A stretch of DNA of 6,040 bases, taken from the NCBI GenBank assembly GCA_028288945.1, contig JAQGHH010000173.1:1-6040 (forward strand), in the 5' to 3' direction. The notes under the pieces are model-generated. The model was not told the DNA's origin. It saw nothing but the letters and a program-made list of their open reading frames with translations, and searched no databases. This document shows, in pieces, positions 1-5,500 of the stretch (the stretch's first letter is position 1; every line of letters starts with the position of its first letter). The translations under genes and the position numbers were made by a program. Source of the stretch: Phycisphaerales bacterium. GTDB lineage: Bacteria > Planctomycetota > Phycisphaerae > Tepidisphaerales > Tepidisphaeraceae.

Positions 1-78
1 CCGAACGACGGCCGGCGTCCCCCCGACCGCGAGCACCCCACAACCCATCCAGCAAACGACGCGGGTGAGCAGTTTCAT
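1..78 (-). CDS. Exported protein, 5' end only (signal peptide; function unknown)
   Basis: Seen: reading leftwards from an ATG at 76-78 there are 26 open codons to the window edge. They begin MKLLTRVVCWMGCGVLAVGG and end near TPAVVR. A positively charged start (K2, R6) followed by a hydrophobic stretch is a typical Sec signal peptide. A GGAAGG ribosome-binding site lies at 87-92, eight bases before the start, which supports this ATG. Only the export signal is visible, so the mature protein and its job cannot be named. Two cysteines lie in the hydrophobic part (C9 and C13), but neither sits in a clear lipobox, so a lipoprotein is possible but not supported. The 410-bp gene-free stretch to its right would be its upstream regulatory region. 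The call rests on a short fragment plus the ribosome-binding site. Confidence 0.6.
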   Translation of the reverse strand, partial: MKLLTRVVCWMGCGVLAVGGTPAVVR

Positions 79-86
79 CCGTGAAA

Positions 87-92
87 CCTTCC
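87..92 (-). promoter_or_regulatory. Ribosome-binding site of the partial exported-protein gene
   Basis: The minus strand reads GGAAGG here, eight bases upstream of the ATG at 76-78. It fixes the start of the left-edge gene and contrasts with the two plus-strand genes at 863 and 2331, which have no such site. Confidence 0.6.
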
Positions 93-173
93 GTGAAAAC
101 CAAGTGAAAATCAGACCGGCACAGACCGGCCTCTAAAGTAACGCGCGGACGAATAGCCGCAAGGGAAAGGGAG

Positions 174-200
174 GGGATTTGCGAATGCCGATTTGCGATT
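174..200 (+). repeat. Left arm of a perfect 27-nt inverted repeat made of GATTTGCGA units
   Basis: This 27-nt stretch is the exact reverse complement of 444-470. Within and just beyond it the 9-mer GATTTGCGA occurs three times, at 176-184, 190-198 and 197-205. Similarity to the right arm continues past position 200 with a small gap, to a shared GATTGGAA (204-211). The repeat-within-repeat pattern resembles iterons or the ends of a small non-autonomous element. Confidence 0.85.
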
Positions 201-242
201 TGCGATTGGAAGACGTGGTCCAGGAACGCGTGAAAGTTGGGC

Positions 243-271
243 TGACCGATGCCTCCGTTCGCGATCGGTCA
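243..271. repeat. Inverted pair of TGACCGAT octamers
   Basis: TGACCGAT at 243-250 faces its complement ATCGGTCA at 264-271, leaving 13 bases between them. The same octamer recurs three times in tandem from 328. This arrangement could be a protein-binding site or a short hairpin. No known regulator is recognised from the motif. Confidence 0.6.
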
Positions 272-328
272 CCGAGTACCGTCCGCACACCCCCAAACCT
301 TGTTTTCAGCCAGCGGCGAAGGGTCCGT

Positions 329-358
329 GACCGATTTTGACCGATTTTGACCGATTTA
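329..358. repeat. Three tandem 10-bp repeats of GACCGATTTT
   Basis: Units lie at 329-338, 339-348 and 349-358, the last ending in A rather than T. The period is close to one turn of B-DNA, so the three copies face the same side of the helix. That fits cooperative binding of a protein better than random sequence does. The TGACCGAT core is shared with the inverted pair at 243-271. Confidence 0.75.
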
Positions 359-386
359 AAGGCACTTTTCATAACGAATTTGATAA

Positions 387-398
387 AATACATGTATT
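387..398. repeat. 12-bp perfect palindrome in an AT-rich patch
   Basis: AATACATGTATT reads the same on both strands. It lies in the most AT-rich part of the gene-free stretch, inside the large inverted repeat. It could be an operator half-site pair for a dimeric regulator, but nothing in the sequence names one. Confidence 0.5.
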
Positions 399-443
399 CA
401 ACTAACGACCGGCCGCTGCTGGACTTAGATTTCCAATCCGCCC

Positions 444-470
444 AATCGCAAATCGGCATTCGCAAATCCC
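444..470 (-). repeat. Right arm of the perfect 27-nt inverted repeat
   Basis: This is the exact reverse complement of 174-200, with 243 bp between the arms. TCGCAAATC, the complement of GATTTGCGA, occurs at 446-454, 460-468 and, just outside the arm, 476-484. Each side therefore carries three units in opposite orientation. The outermost copy nearly abuts the stop codon of the thiamine-binding protein gene at 490-492. I see no target-site duplication outside the arms. Confidence 0.85.
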
Positions 471-489
471 TTTGATCGCAAATCCCCCT

Positions 490-798
490 CTACTTCTTCA
501 GCTCCCTCCCCAATTTCTCCTCCACCGATTTCACCTTCCCCTCGATCGCCCCGGAATGCCCCTTCCGGTAATCCATCTTCACCGTGCAGGCGATCCGGTT
601 GCAGTCCGCGGCCAGCACCTCATAACACTGCTTCAGTACCGCCATCACCTCGTCCCATTCTCCTTCAATGGTCGTGCCCAATGGCCCAAGCTTGTATGGC
701 AGGCCGCTGCGGTCGATTACATCCAGGACGCGGGCGACGTAGTGGCCCACGCTTTCGCCCTTGTCCATGGGCCACATGCTCAGCTCCGCCAGTAACAT
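490..798 (-). CDS. MTH1187/YkoF-type thiamine-binding protein (PF01910-like)
   Basis: This encodes a 102-residue protein of the thiamine-binding (former DUF77, MTH1187) family. These are small ferredoxin-like-fold cytoplasmic proteins that bind thiamine or related ligands; no enzymatic activity is established. Seen: the opening MLLAELSMWPMDKGESV, an amphipathic helix to about residue 31, SGLPYKLGPLGTTIEGEWDE at 31-50 (the family's G-T-x-x-E-G-x-x-D-E signature), then a helix with C58 and C66, a second strand around ACTVKMDYRK, and a C-terminal helix EGKVKSVEEKLGRELKK. Length matches the family. The ATG at 796-798 is chosen because AGGAGG lies five bases before it; an in-frame TTG further upstream would put that site inside the gene. 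It diverges from the TolB-N-like gene, and no TPP riboswitch fits in the 64-bp gap. Confidence 0.88.
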   Translation of the reverse strand: MLLAELSMWPMDKGESVGHYVARVLDVIDRSGLPYKLGPLGTTIEGEWDEVMAVLKQCYEVLAADCNRIACTVKMDYRKGHSGAIEGKVKSVEEKLGRELKK

Positions 799-803
799 TT
801 GTG

Positions 804-809
804 CCTCCT
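804..809 (-). promoter_or_regulatory. Strong ribosome-binding site of the thiamine-binding protein gene
   Basis: The minus strand reads AGGAGG, then CACAA, then the ATG at 798. This decides the start in favour of the 102-residue form rather than a form six residues longer beginning at a TTG. Confidence 0.8.
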
Positions 810-850
810 GCAACAATTTGTTTTTTCGATGCGGTCGGTCGGAATTCGGC

Positions 851-856
851 TACAAT
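851..856 (+). promoter_or_regulatory. -10-like box placed for a leaderless transcript
   Basis: TACAAT (five of six to the TATAAT consensus) occupies -12 to -7 relative to the ATG at 863. Transcription would begin at or within a base or two of the start codon. No ribosome-binding site lies upstream of that ATG. I find no good -35 hexamer at the normal spacing, so the call rests on the -10 box and its position. On the opposite strand the overlapping TATTGT (852-857) could serve the divergent gene. Confidence 0.45.
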
Positions 857-862
857 ACCCAT

Positions 863-2230
863 ATGCGACAGGGATACCGAGGGTTCGTGAGCGGCTGGTT
901 CGCCCTTGCGGTGCCAGCCCTCCTTCCCACAACGGCGTGGTGCGTCGAACCGGCCGCCGAGCCGCAACTGCCCACGGCGGTTCCTGCGAACAACGCCGCG
1001 GCCGTCAACCCTGCGGATCGCGCCGCGGGCGGAAAGATCCTTGTCATGCCTTTTGTGGCGGTCAACCCGGACGAAGCGAATGTGTGGGTCGGCAAGTCGG
1101 TGCAACAGAGCCTCGTCGCCGACCTGACTGCCGCCGCCCCGGACCGCGTCATCAGCACCGATAAAGCCGCGCCGACCGCGGAAGCCGCGCTGGCCATCGC
1201 CCGCGACCTGGGCGCGGGTTATCTCGTGGCAGGCGGGTTCGTCTCGGCGGGCGCTGACCTGCGGATCACCGGTCAGGTATTCGACGTGACCACGGGTCAG
1301 CCGGTCGTCGCGCTGAAAGCCACGGGCGAGCGCGGTCAGATCTTCCATATGGAAGACGCGCTGGCCGAACAGATCGGGGCCGCCGGCATTCTGCGCGACC
1401 GGCGCGATGCGACCGTCCGCCCCGCCGCCCCGGGGCTCACCACGGATTTGGATCAGACGCCCGCGCCGTCCACCGGCCTCCGCACCGACGGCCAGGCCGC
1501 CCCGCCGACCACGGGCTACAGCCCATACGCCTTCTCCCCTACGCCCAATGACACCTACGCGGCGGACTACAACCGCTACGTCTATTCGCCTCCGATCTAT
1601 TACAACAGCTACTATTCCCCCTACTACGCGACGCCTTATTGCTACACGCCGTACAGCGGCGCATATTTGTACCGGGACTGCTCGTTCGCGAATTGGCGGA
1701 CGAACGACTGCTTCTCGTCGTTCAACACGGGCCTCGGTTTCGGTTTCTCGTTCGGCAATAATTTGAATTGCGACTGGAACGACGGCCGCCGCGAACATCG
1801 CGAGGGCCGCCACGACGGCTGGACCGGCCGCCGGTCGGTCATCACCAACGCGTCAATCGATGCCAACCGGTTTGACCGAGGCTCCGTCAACGGGATCACC
1901 GTCACCCGCGGCTTCAACTCCACCGGCAGCCGAAGCATCGCCGGCAACACTGACGCCGCCCCGCGCTTCGTCTCACGGGACAGTTCAACGCGCTTTCAAT
2001 CCACCAACTTCAACGCCGGCGCAAGCGGCCCCGCCGGGGGCATCGACCGGATGCCCTCCCCGGTGGTCATCGACCACGGCTTTAATGGCGCGATGCGCGG
2101 CGATACGTCCCGCGCCCCGTCCGTTCGCGGCAATGGTGGCAACAACAGTTCGGCAAACAATTCACGCGCGTCGAGCGGCAGCAGCAGCAGCAACAACAAC
2201 GGTGGCGGTGGAGGCGGTCATCACCGATAG
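863..2230 (+). CDS. Exported protein with TolB-N-like domain and Tyr-rich, low-complexity tail
   Basis: This encodes 455 residues. Seen: a signal peptide at about 1-27 (R2, R6, then a hydrophobic run ending near TTAWC). Residues 58-172 resemble the TolB-N-like domain found in CsgG/FlgO-type envelope proteins and beside class III cyclases: KILVMPFVAVNPDEANVWVG, ARDLGAGYLVAGG, then LRITGQVFDVTTG and QIFHMEDALAEQI. Residues 219-270 hold 17 tyrosines with many Pro, Ser and Asn. Residues 273-320 carry C273, C283 and C303 with Gly/Phe and charged segments. The tail ends in Ser, Asn and Gly runs and HHR. The domain suggests a periplasmic or outer-membrane scaffold, and the tail a surface or matrix-contacting segment; both are inference. 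The ATG at 863 is preferred over in-frame codons from 761, because only from 863 does the signal peptide lie at the N-terminus and the earlier codons run antisense through the neighbouring gene. Confidence 0.75.
   Translation: MRQGYRGFVSGWFALAVPALLPTTAWCVEPAAEPQLPTAVPANNAAAVNPADRAAGGKILVMPFVAVNPDEANVWVGKSVQQSLVADLTAAAPDRVISTDKAAPTAEAALAIARDLGAGYLVAGGFVSAGADLRITGQVFDVTTGQPVVALKATGERGQIFHMEDALAEQIGAAGILRDRRDATVRPAAPGLTTDLDQTPAPSTGLRTDGQAAPPTTGYSPYAFSPTPNDTYAADYNRYVYSPPIYYNSYYSPYYATPYCYTPYSGAYLYRDCSFANWRTNDCFSSFNTGLGFGFSFGNNLNCDWNDGRREHREGRHDGWTGRRSVITNASIDANRFDRGSVNGITVTRGFNSTGSRSIAGNTDAAPRFVSRDSSTRFQSTNFNAGASGPAGGIDRMPSPVVIDHGFNGAMRGDTSRAPSVRGNGGNNSSANNSRASSGSSSSNNNGGGGGGHHR
2180..2200 (+). 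repeat. In-frame trinucleotide tracts (AGC x4, AAC x3)
   Basis: Four AGC codons (S440-S443) are followed by three AAC codons (N444-N446), then six glycine codons and the HHR end of the exported protein. Uninterrupted triplet tracts can change length by slippage without shifting the frame, so the tail may vary between strains. Confidence 0.7.
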
Positions 2231-2251
2231 GCCGTGTCCATCGCTCCTCAT

Positions 2252-2270
2252 CTCTGGCAACAGAGCTTTT
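2252..2270 (+). terminator. Weak hairpin plus T-run after the exported-protein gene
   Basis: CTCTG, a GCAA tetraloop and CAGAG form a five-bp stem, followed by CTTTT. It begins 22 bases after the stop at 2228-2230. The stem is short and the T-run only four long, so termination would be weak. It lies just before the putative pyrE promoter, the place where a boundary would be expected. Confidence 0.35.
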
Positions 2271-2293
2271 GCATTTCCCGCGGCGAGTTGCAT

Positions 2294-2322
2294 TTGACGC
2301 CGCCGCCGTCTCTCCCGATATT
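2294..2322 (+). promoter_or_regulatory. Putative pyrE promoter, placed for a leaderless transcript
   Basis: TTGACG (2294-2299, five of six to TTGACA) is followed after 17 bases by GATATT (2317-2322, four of six to TATAAT). The start of transcription predicted from the -10 box falls at about 2329-2331, that is, on the ATG of pyrE. No ribosome-binding site precedes that ATG. Just upstream, TTGCATTT occurs twice (2269-2276 and 2288-2295), 19 bases apart, and GCGGCG / CGCCGC (2280-2303) could form a hairpin overlapping the -35. Either could be regulatory. Confidence 0.45.
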
Positions 2323-2330
2323 TGTCTCCC

Positions 2331-2852
2331 ATGACACGTGAGCAATTGAGCAAGCGAATTGCCGAGGTGGCTTTGTTGCGCGGGGAATTTACGCTCCGCA
2401 GCGGCCGCAAGAGCAATTATTACATGGACAAATACCTCTTCGAGACGCAGCCGGATATCCTGCGCGAATTGGGGAAGCTGTTTGCCGCGAAGGTCGGGCC
2501 GCAGGTGGACCGCATCGCGGGGGCCGAGCTTGGCGCGGTGGCGCTCGCCGCGGCTACCGCGATGGAGATCGGCAAGCCGTTCGTCATCATCCGCAATCAG
2601 AAGAAGGACTACGGTACCAGCAAGCTGGTCGAAGGCACGCTTAAGCCCGGTGATAACGTGCTCATCGTCGAAGACGTTCTCACCACGGGAGGGCAGGTCA
2701 TTGAAGCGGCCAAGACCCTCAAGGATGCCGGCGCGAAGATCGACAAGATCGTCTCCGTGATCGACCGCCTCGAAGGCGCCCGACAGAACATCGAGTCCGC
2801 CGGGTATACCTTCGAGGCGCTGTTCACGACCAAAGACCTTGGCGTGGCGTGA
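2331..2852 (+). CDS. pyrE: Orotate phosphoribosyltransferase
   Basis: PyrE catalyses orotate + PRPP to orotidine 5'-phosphate + diphosphate, the fifth step of de novo UMP synthesis in the cytoplasm. The 173-residue product is at the short end of the family's usual range. Seen: the N-terminal FTLRSGRKSNYYMDK (20-34), typical of the substrate-binding region; GAELGAVALA (64-73); the mobile loop RNQKKDYGT (88-96); and the PRPP-binding motif LIVEDVLTTGGQV (111-123) with its acidic pair E114-D115 and the TTGG turn. In the mobile loop, the first lysine of the usual R-K-x-x-K pattern is asparagine (N89), while K92 and Y94-G95 fit. The ATG at 2331 is chosen over a TTG nine bases earlier because family alignments normally start close to it. 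Neither start has a ribosome-binding site. The VWA gene follows after 25 bases and may be co-transcribed. Confidence 0.93.
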   Translation: MTREQLSKRIAEVALLRGEFTLRSGRKSNYYMDKYLFETQPDILRELGKLFAAKVGPQVDRIAGAELGAVALAAATAMEIGKPFVIIRNQKKDYGTSKLVEGTLKPGDNVLIVEDVLTTGGQVIEAAKTLKDAGAKIDKIVSVIDRLEGARQNIESAGYTFEALFTTKDLGVA

Positions 2853-2877
2853 AGACGAGCGCCCTTTCGCCGGGTGA

Positions 2878-5187
2878 ATGCCAACCGCATTTCCATTCTC
2901 CATAACCTCCCCGGCGACGCTGGCGGCCGCGCTCTCGGGGCTGGCGCTGACAGCGCTGATTGCCCTGATCCGCCGGCCCAAGCTGCCACGAATGGCGCTC
3001 TGGCTGGCGGGGTTGGGGGCGCTGCTGCTGTGCCTCGCGGCCGGCGGCGTCATCTGGCAGAGGCCGACGGCGGGCGAAGTGGCCGTGATGGTGGACCTTT
3101 CCCCCAGCACGCGCACGGCCGGCTATCGCGACCGCGCCGTGCTCGAATCACGTATCGCCGCCCTGCTCGGCAAGACGCCTCATCGCGTCTACTACTTCGC
3201 CCAGGACATTGCACACGACGCCCCCGCCGGCGCAACGCTTCCCGATCTTCCGGCGGAGCGGACGATTTATCAGCCCCCCGCCGGGGCGTCGGCGGTGCTG
3301 CTCTTCAGTGACGGGCGATTTGAGATTCCCGCCGCCGGCCCGCCCACTTATATCGCGACCGATCCCGCGCTCGATTCCCCGACCGACGCGGCGGTTTCAT
3401 CGCTCGAAGTGCGCGGCCGCGATGTGGCCGTCACGATCCACAACACCGGCAGCCCCCGCCGGGTGATGCTCGACGGGACCACCGGCGCATCACCGACCAC
3501 CGCGCCGTCCGGCTCCTACGTCCTCTCGCGGCCGATCGCGCCACAGGCTTCTTCGATCTCCGCGCGTCTGTCGCCCGGCGACGCGTGGCCCGAAAACGAC
3601 CAACTCGCCGCCCTCCCGCCCCCCGATGAGCAGAGGCAGCGCTGGTGGGTGGGGGCGTCCAATCCGGGCGAAGGATGGCGGGTTTTCGCGCCGGGGAATT
3701 TGCCGACCGATGCGGCAGCGTATTTGGCCCCCGCGGTAATCGTGCTTGAGAACGTTGCCGCGACGGACCTGAGCGCACTCCAGCAGCAGCGGCTTCGCCA
3801 ATACGTGCGCGATCTGGGCGGCGGCCTGGTGATTCTGGGCGGAGATCGCGCCTTTGCCGCGGGCAGGTATCCGGGGAGCGTGCTGGAGGCGATGTCGCCG
3901 CTCGCGTCTACACCGCCGGAGCCGACGACGCATTGGATGCTCGTCGCCGACAGCAGCGGGTCGATGGCGCAGGCCGAGGGCGGCGCATCCCGCTGGCATT
4001 ACGCGGCTGACGCGTTGCTTAAGCTGATCCCCCACCTCCCGCACGACGACCTGTTGAGCGTGGGCAACTTTTCGGAAAGGCTGACGTGGTGGTCCTCGGG
4101 CAAGAGCGTGAAGGAGACAGCCCGGCTGCCCCTTCCACCCGCGGACGTCGGGCCGCATGGGCCGACCAATCTCGATCAAGCGCTCCGCGAGATTGCCCAA
4201 AGCAGTGACGCCGCGTTGCCCAAGCAGTTGCTGCTCCTGACGGATGCCGATGCCCAGATCGAAGACCCCGCCGGCCTCGCGCTGATGCTGAAGCAAAAGA
4301 AAATCCGTCTGCACCTGCTCGCCATTGGCGAAGGCAGTGGCCTGCCCGCGCTGCGGACCATCATCGGCGCAACCGGCGGCACCATTGTCACCCAGCTCGA
4401 CCCGCAGAAATGGACGGATGGCATCCAAAAACTCATGCGTGCCGCGAGCCCCAAGCTGCTCGGGCAGTACCCGTTGGCAGTGCATTTTCTTGGTGACTTG
4501 TCATCGGTCCCCTCGCGGACGGTCTTACCCTGGAATCGCACATGGCTGAAAGACTCCGCAACGCCCCTGGCCGACGCGACGCTGGACTCCGAGCGAGTAG
4601 TGGCAGGCGCGCGATGGAATGTGGGCGAAGGCCGCGTGCTTGCTCTGGCATTCGATCCCGGCCCTTCGCTCGCCGACGCGTTGGCCCAATCCGCCGGCCG
4701 CCCGCCTCGCGACCCGCGCTACCGCATCACTTGGGAAACCGGCCCACGCCTGCACGTGACGGTGAACGCGCTCGACGGCCCACGTTATCTCAACGGCGAA
4801 AAGATCGAACTGGACCTGTCCGAAGAATCCGAGTCCGCCTCGGCTGCAAAGAGCATTGCCGTTCCGCAGACCGAGCCCGGCCGTTACGAATTATCGCTCC
4901 CCGCCCCACGATCCCCGACATTCGCCGCGGTCCGTGTGGCCGGGCACGTGGTGGATCGCATTGCGGTCGCAGGTCGATACGCGCCGGAGTTTGATGCGGT
5001 TGGAAATGATCCCGAAGCGATGGAAAAACTCGCCCGCCGCACGGGCGGACAAGTGGTTCCATCCCGGCAGACGTGGCCGATTGATTTCAAGTGGCCGCGA
5101 AGGCCGGTCCCCCTTACGCCGGTGCTGGCGATGATCGGGGCGGCGTTGATTGCGTGGGGATTGGTGACGTGGAAATTGCGCGCGTGA
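2878..5187 (+). CDS. Membrane-anchored VWA protein with amidotransferase-like segment
   Basis: This encodes 769 residues. Seen: two N-terminal membrane helices (about 14-31 and 39-60) and one at the C-terminus (about 745-765), enclosing a large loop probably outside the cytoplasm. Residues 67-150 look like a shortened VWA module, with VMVDLSPSTR (D73-x-S75-x-S77) and LLFSDG (D145). Residues 286-340 (YVRDLGGGLVILGG) resemble the class I glutamine-amidotransferase-like fold seen in such proteins, without a visible catalytic Cys. Residues 352-500 form a full VWA domain with metal-binding residues DSSGS (D358, S360, S362), T430 in GPTNLDQAL and D456/D458 in LLLTDADAQ. A beta-rich region follows. 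VWA domains bind partners through a divalent metal; the partner here is unknown. A TGA directly abuts the ATG in the same frame, so the start cannot lie further upstream. No clear ribosome-binding site is seen; coupling to pyrE, 25 bases before, is possible. Confidence 0.85.
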   Translation: MPTAFPFSITSPATLAAALSGLALTALIALIRRPKLPRMALWLAGLGALLLCLAAGGVIWQRPTAGEVAVMVDLSPSTRTAGYRDRAVLESRIAALLGKTPHRVYYFAQDIAHDAPAGATLPDLPAERTIYQPPAGASAVLLFSDGRFEIPAAGPPTYIATDPALDSPTDAAVSSLEVRGRDVAVTIHNTGSPRRVMLDGTTGASPTTAPSGSYVLSRPIAPQASSISARLSPGDAWPENDQLAALPPPDEQRQRWWVGASNPGEGWRVFAPGNLPTDAAAYLAPAVIVLENVAATDLSALQQQRLRQYVRDLGGGLVILGGDRAFAAGRYPGSVLEAMSPLASTPPEPTTHWMLVADSSGSMAQAEGGASRWHYAADALLKLIPHLPHDDLLSVGNFSERLTWWSSGKSVKETARLPLPPADVGPHGPTNLDQALREIAQSSDAALPKQLLLLTDADAQIEDPAGLALMLKQKKIRLHLLAIGEGSGLPALRTIIGATGGTIVTQLDPQKWTDGIQKLMRAASPKLLGQYPLAVHFLGDLSSVPSRTVLPWNRTWLKDSATPLADATLDSERVVAGARWNVGEGRVLALAFDPGPSLADALAQSAGRPPRDPRYRITWETGPRLHVTVNALDGPRYLNGEKIELDLSEESESASAAKSIAVPQTEPGRYELSLPAPRSPTFAAVRVAGHVVDRIAVAGRYAPEFDAVGNDPEAMEKLARRTGGQVVPSRQTWPIDFKWPRRPVPLTPVLAMIGAALIAWGLVTWKLRA

Positions 5188-5201
5188 TAGCGGTGAAATT
5201 C

Positions 5202-5227
5202 CGTGGCACGGGCGGCCCGCCCGTGGA
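5202..5227 (+). repeat. GC-rich hairpin repeat, copy 1
   Basis: CACGGGCGG (5207-5215) and CCGCCCGTG (5217-5225) pair around a single central C, giving a tight stem-loop 15 bases after the VWA stop. The 26-nt unit matches the reverse complement of 5501-5526 at all but four positions, two of them paired with each other. It could act as a terminator or transcript-end stabiliser for the VWA gene. Confidence 0.8.
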
Positions 5228-5281
5228 CCAATCGGATCAGGGCTGTGATTTTTGGGAAGAGGCAGCCCTCGCGTCAAGTAC

Positions 5282-5349
5282 GCCAAGGAGCCAAGGACGC
5301 CAAAAATACACGATCGAATTGAGTTTCCTGGCGTCCTTGGCTTCCTGGC
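5282..5349. repeat. 21-bp imperfect inverted repeat (hairpin)
   Basis: Arms 5282-5302 and 5329-5349 pair at 19 of 21 positions, including an exact 14-base core, AGCCAAGGACGCCA, with its complement at 5329-5342. The loop is 26 bases. It lies midway between two convergent genes, where a bidirectional transcription block or RNA-stabilising structure would make sense. No T-run follows on either strand outside the stem, so a classical intrinsic terminator is not shown. Confidence 0.75.
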
Positions 5350-5500
5350 CCCATGGCGCGATTCTTCTTCGCGTCTGTCTTCGTGGCGTCGCGCCTTCGC
5401 GGTTATCCGCATCGCGGTCTCTCGGTGGCGAAGAGAAGCGGTCGCTGCGCTCTGGCTTTCTTCGACCGGAGTACCAATCGAACATCACGGAGTACCGCGA

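Larger units (their letters stand above)
79..489. other. Gene-free region rich in repeats
   Basis: No credible gene lies between the start of the left-edge gene and the stop of the thiamine-binding protein gene, both on the minus strand. The stretch holds a 27-nt inverted repeat (174-200 and 444-470), TGACCGAT octamers (243-271 and 328-358) and an AT-rich part with a 12-bp palindrome (387-398). The interior around 361-400 is clearly more AT-rich than the surrounding genes. It could be a promoter and operator region for the left-edge gene, a non-coding mobile-element remnant, or both. A minus-strand open frame crosses it, but its translation is basic, low in structure and unlike any family I know. 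Confidence 0.6.

Noticed and set aside
133..465. Minus-strand open frame of 110 codons across the repeat-rich gene-free stretch
   Set aside because: It spans both arms of the inverted repeat, has no ribosome-binding site that I can see and gives a basic, low-structure translation unlike any family.
174..470. Firm call of a MITE or other transposon
   Set aside because: The terminal inverted repeat is perfect, but there is no target-site duplication, no transposase and no second copy in the window, so only a repeat is annotated.
761..862. Upstream in-frame extension of the TolB-N-like gene
   Set aside because: It would overlap the 5' end of the divergent thiamine-binding protein gene and place the signal peptide inside the protein.
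799..862. TPP riboswitch before the thiamine-binding protein gene
   Set aside because: The gap to the divergent gene is only 64 bp and no thi-box motif is visible, so there is no room for a riboswitch.
665..1813. Long minus-strand open frame (382 codons) antisense to the TolB-N-like gene
   Set aside because: The translation is an Arg/Gly/Val-rich string typical of the shadow frame of a GC-rich gene, while the plus frame has a signal peptide and a recognisable domain.
2082..3116. Minus-strand open frame (344 codons) across pyrE
   Set aside because: It is antisense to pyrE, whose motifs are unmistakable, and it includes a poly-Cys run produced by the AGC/AAC tract.
3490..4485. Minus-strand open frame (331 codons) inside the VWA gene
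   Set aside because: It is a shadow of the VWA frame, with no recognisable motif and no ribosome-binding site noted.
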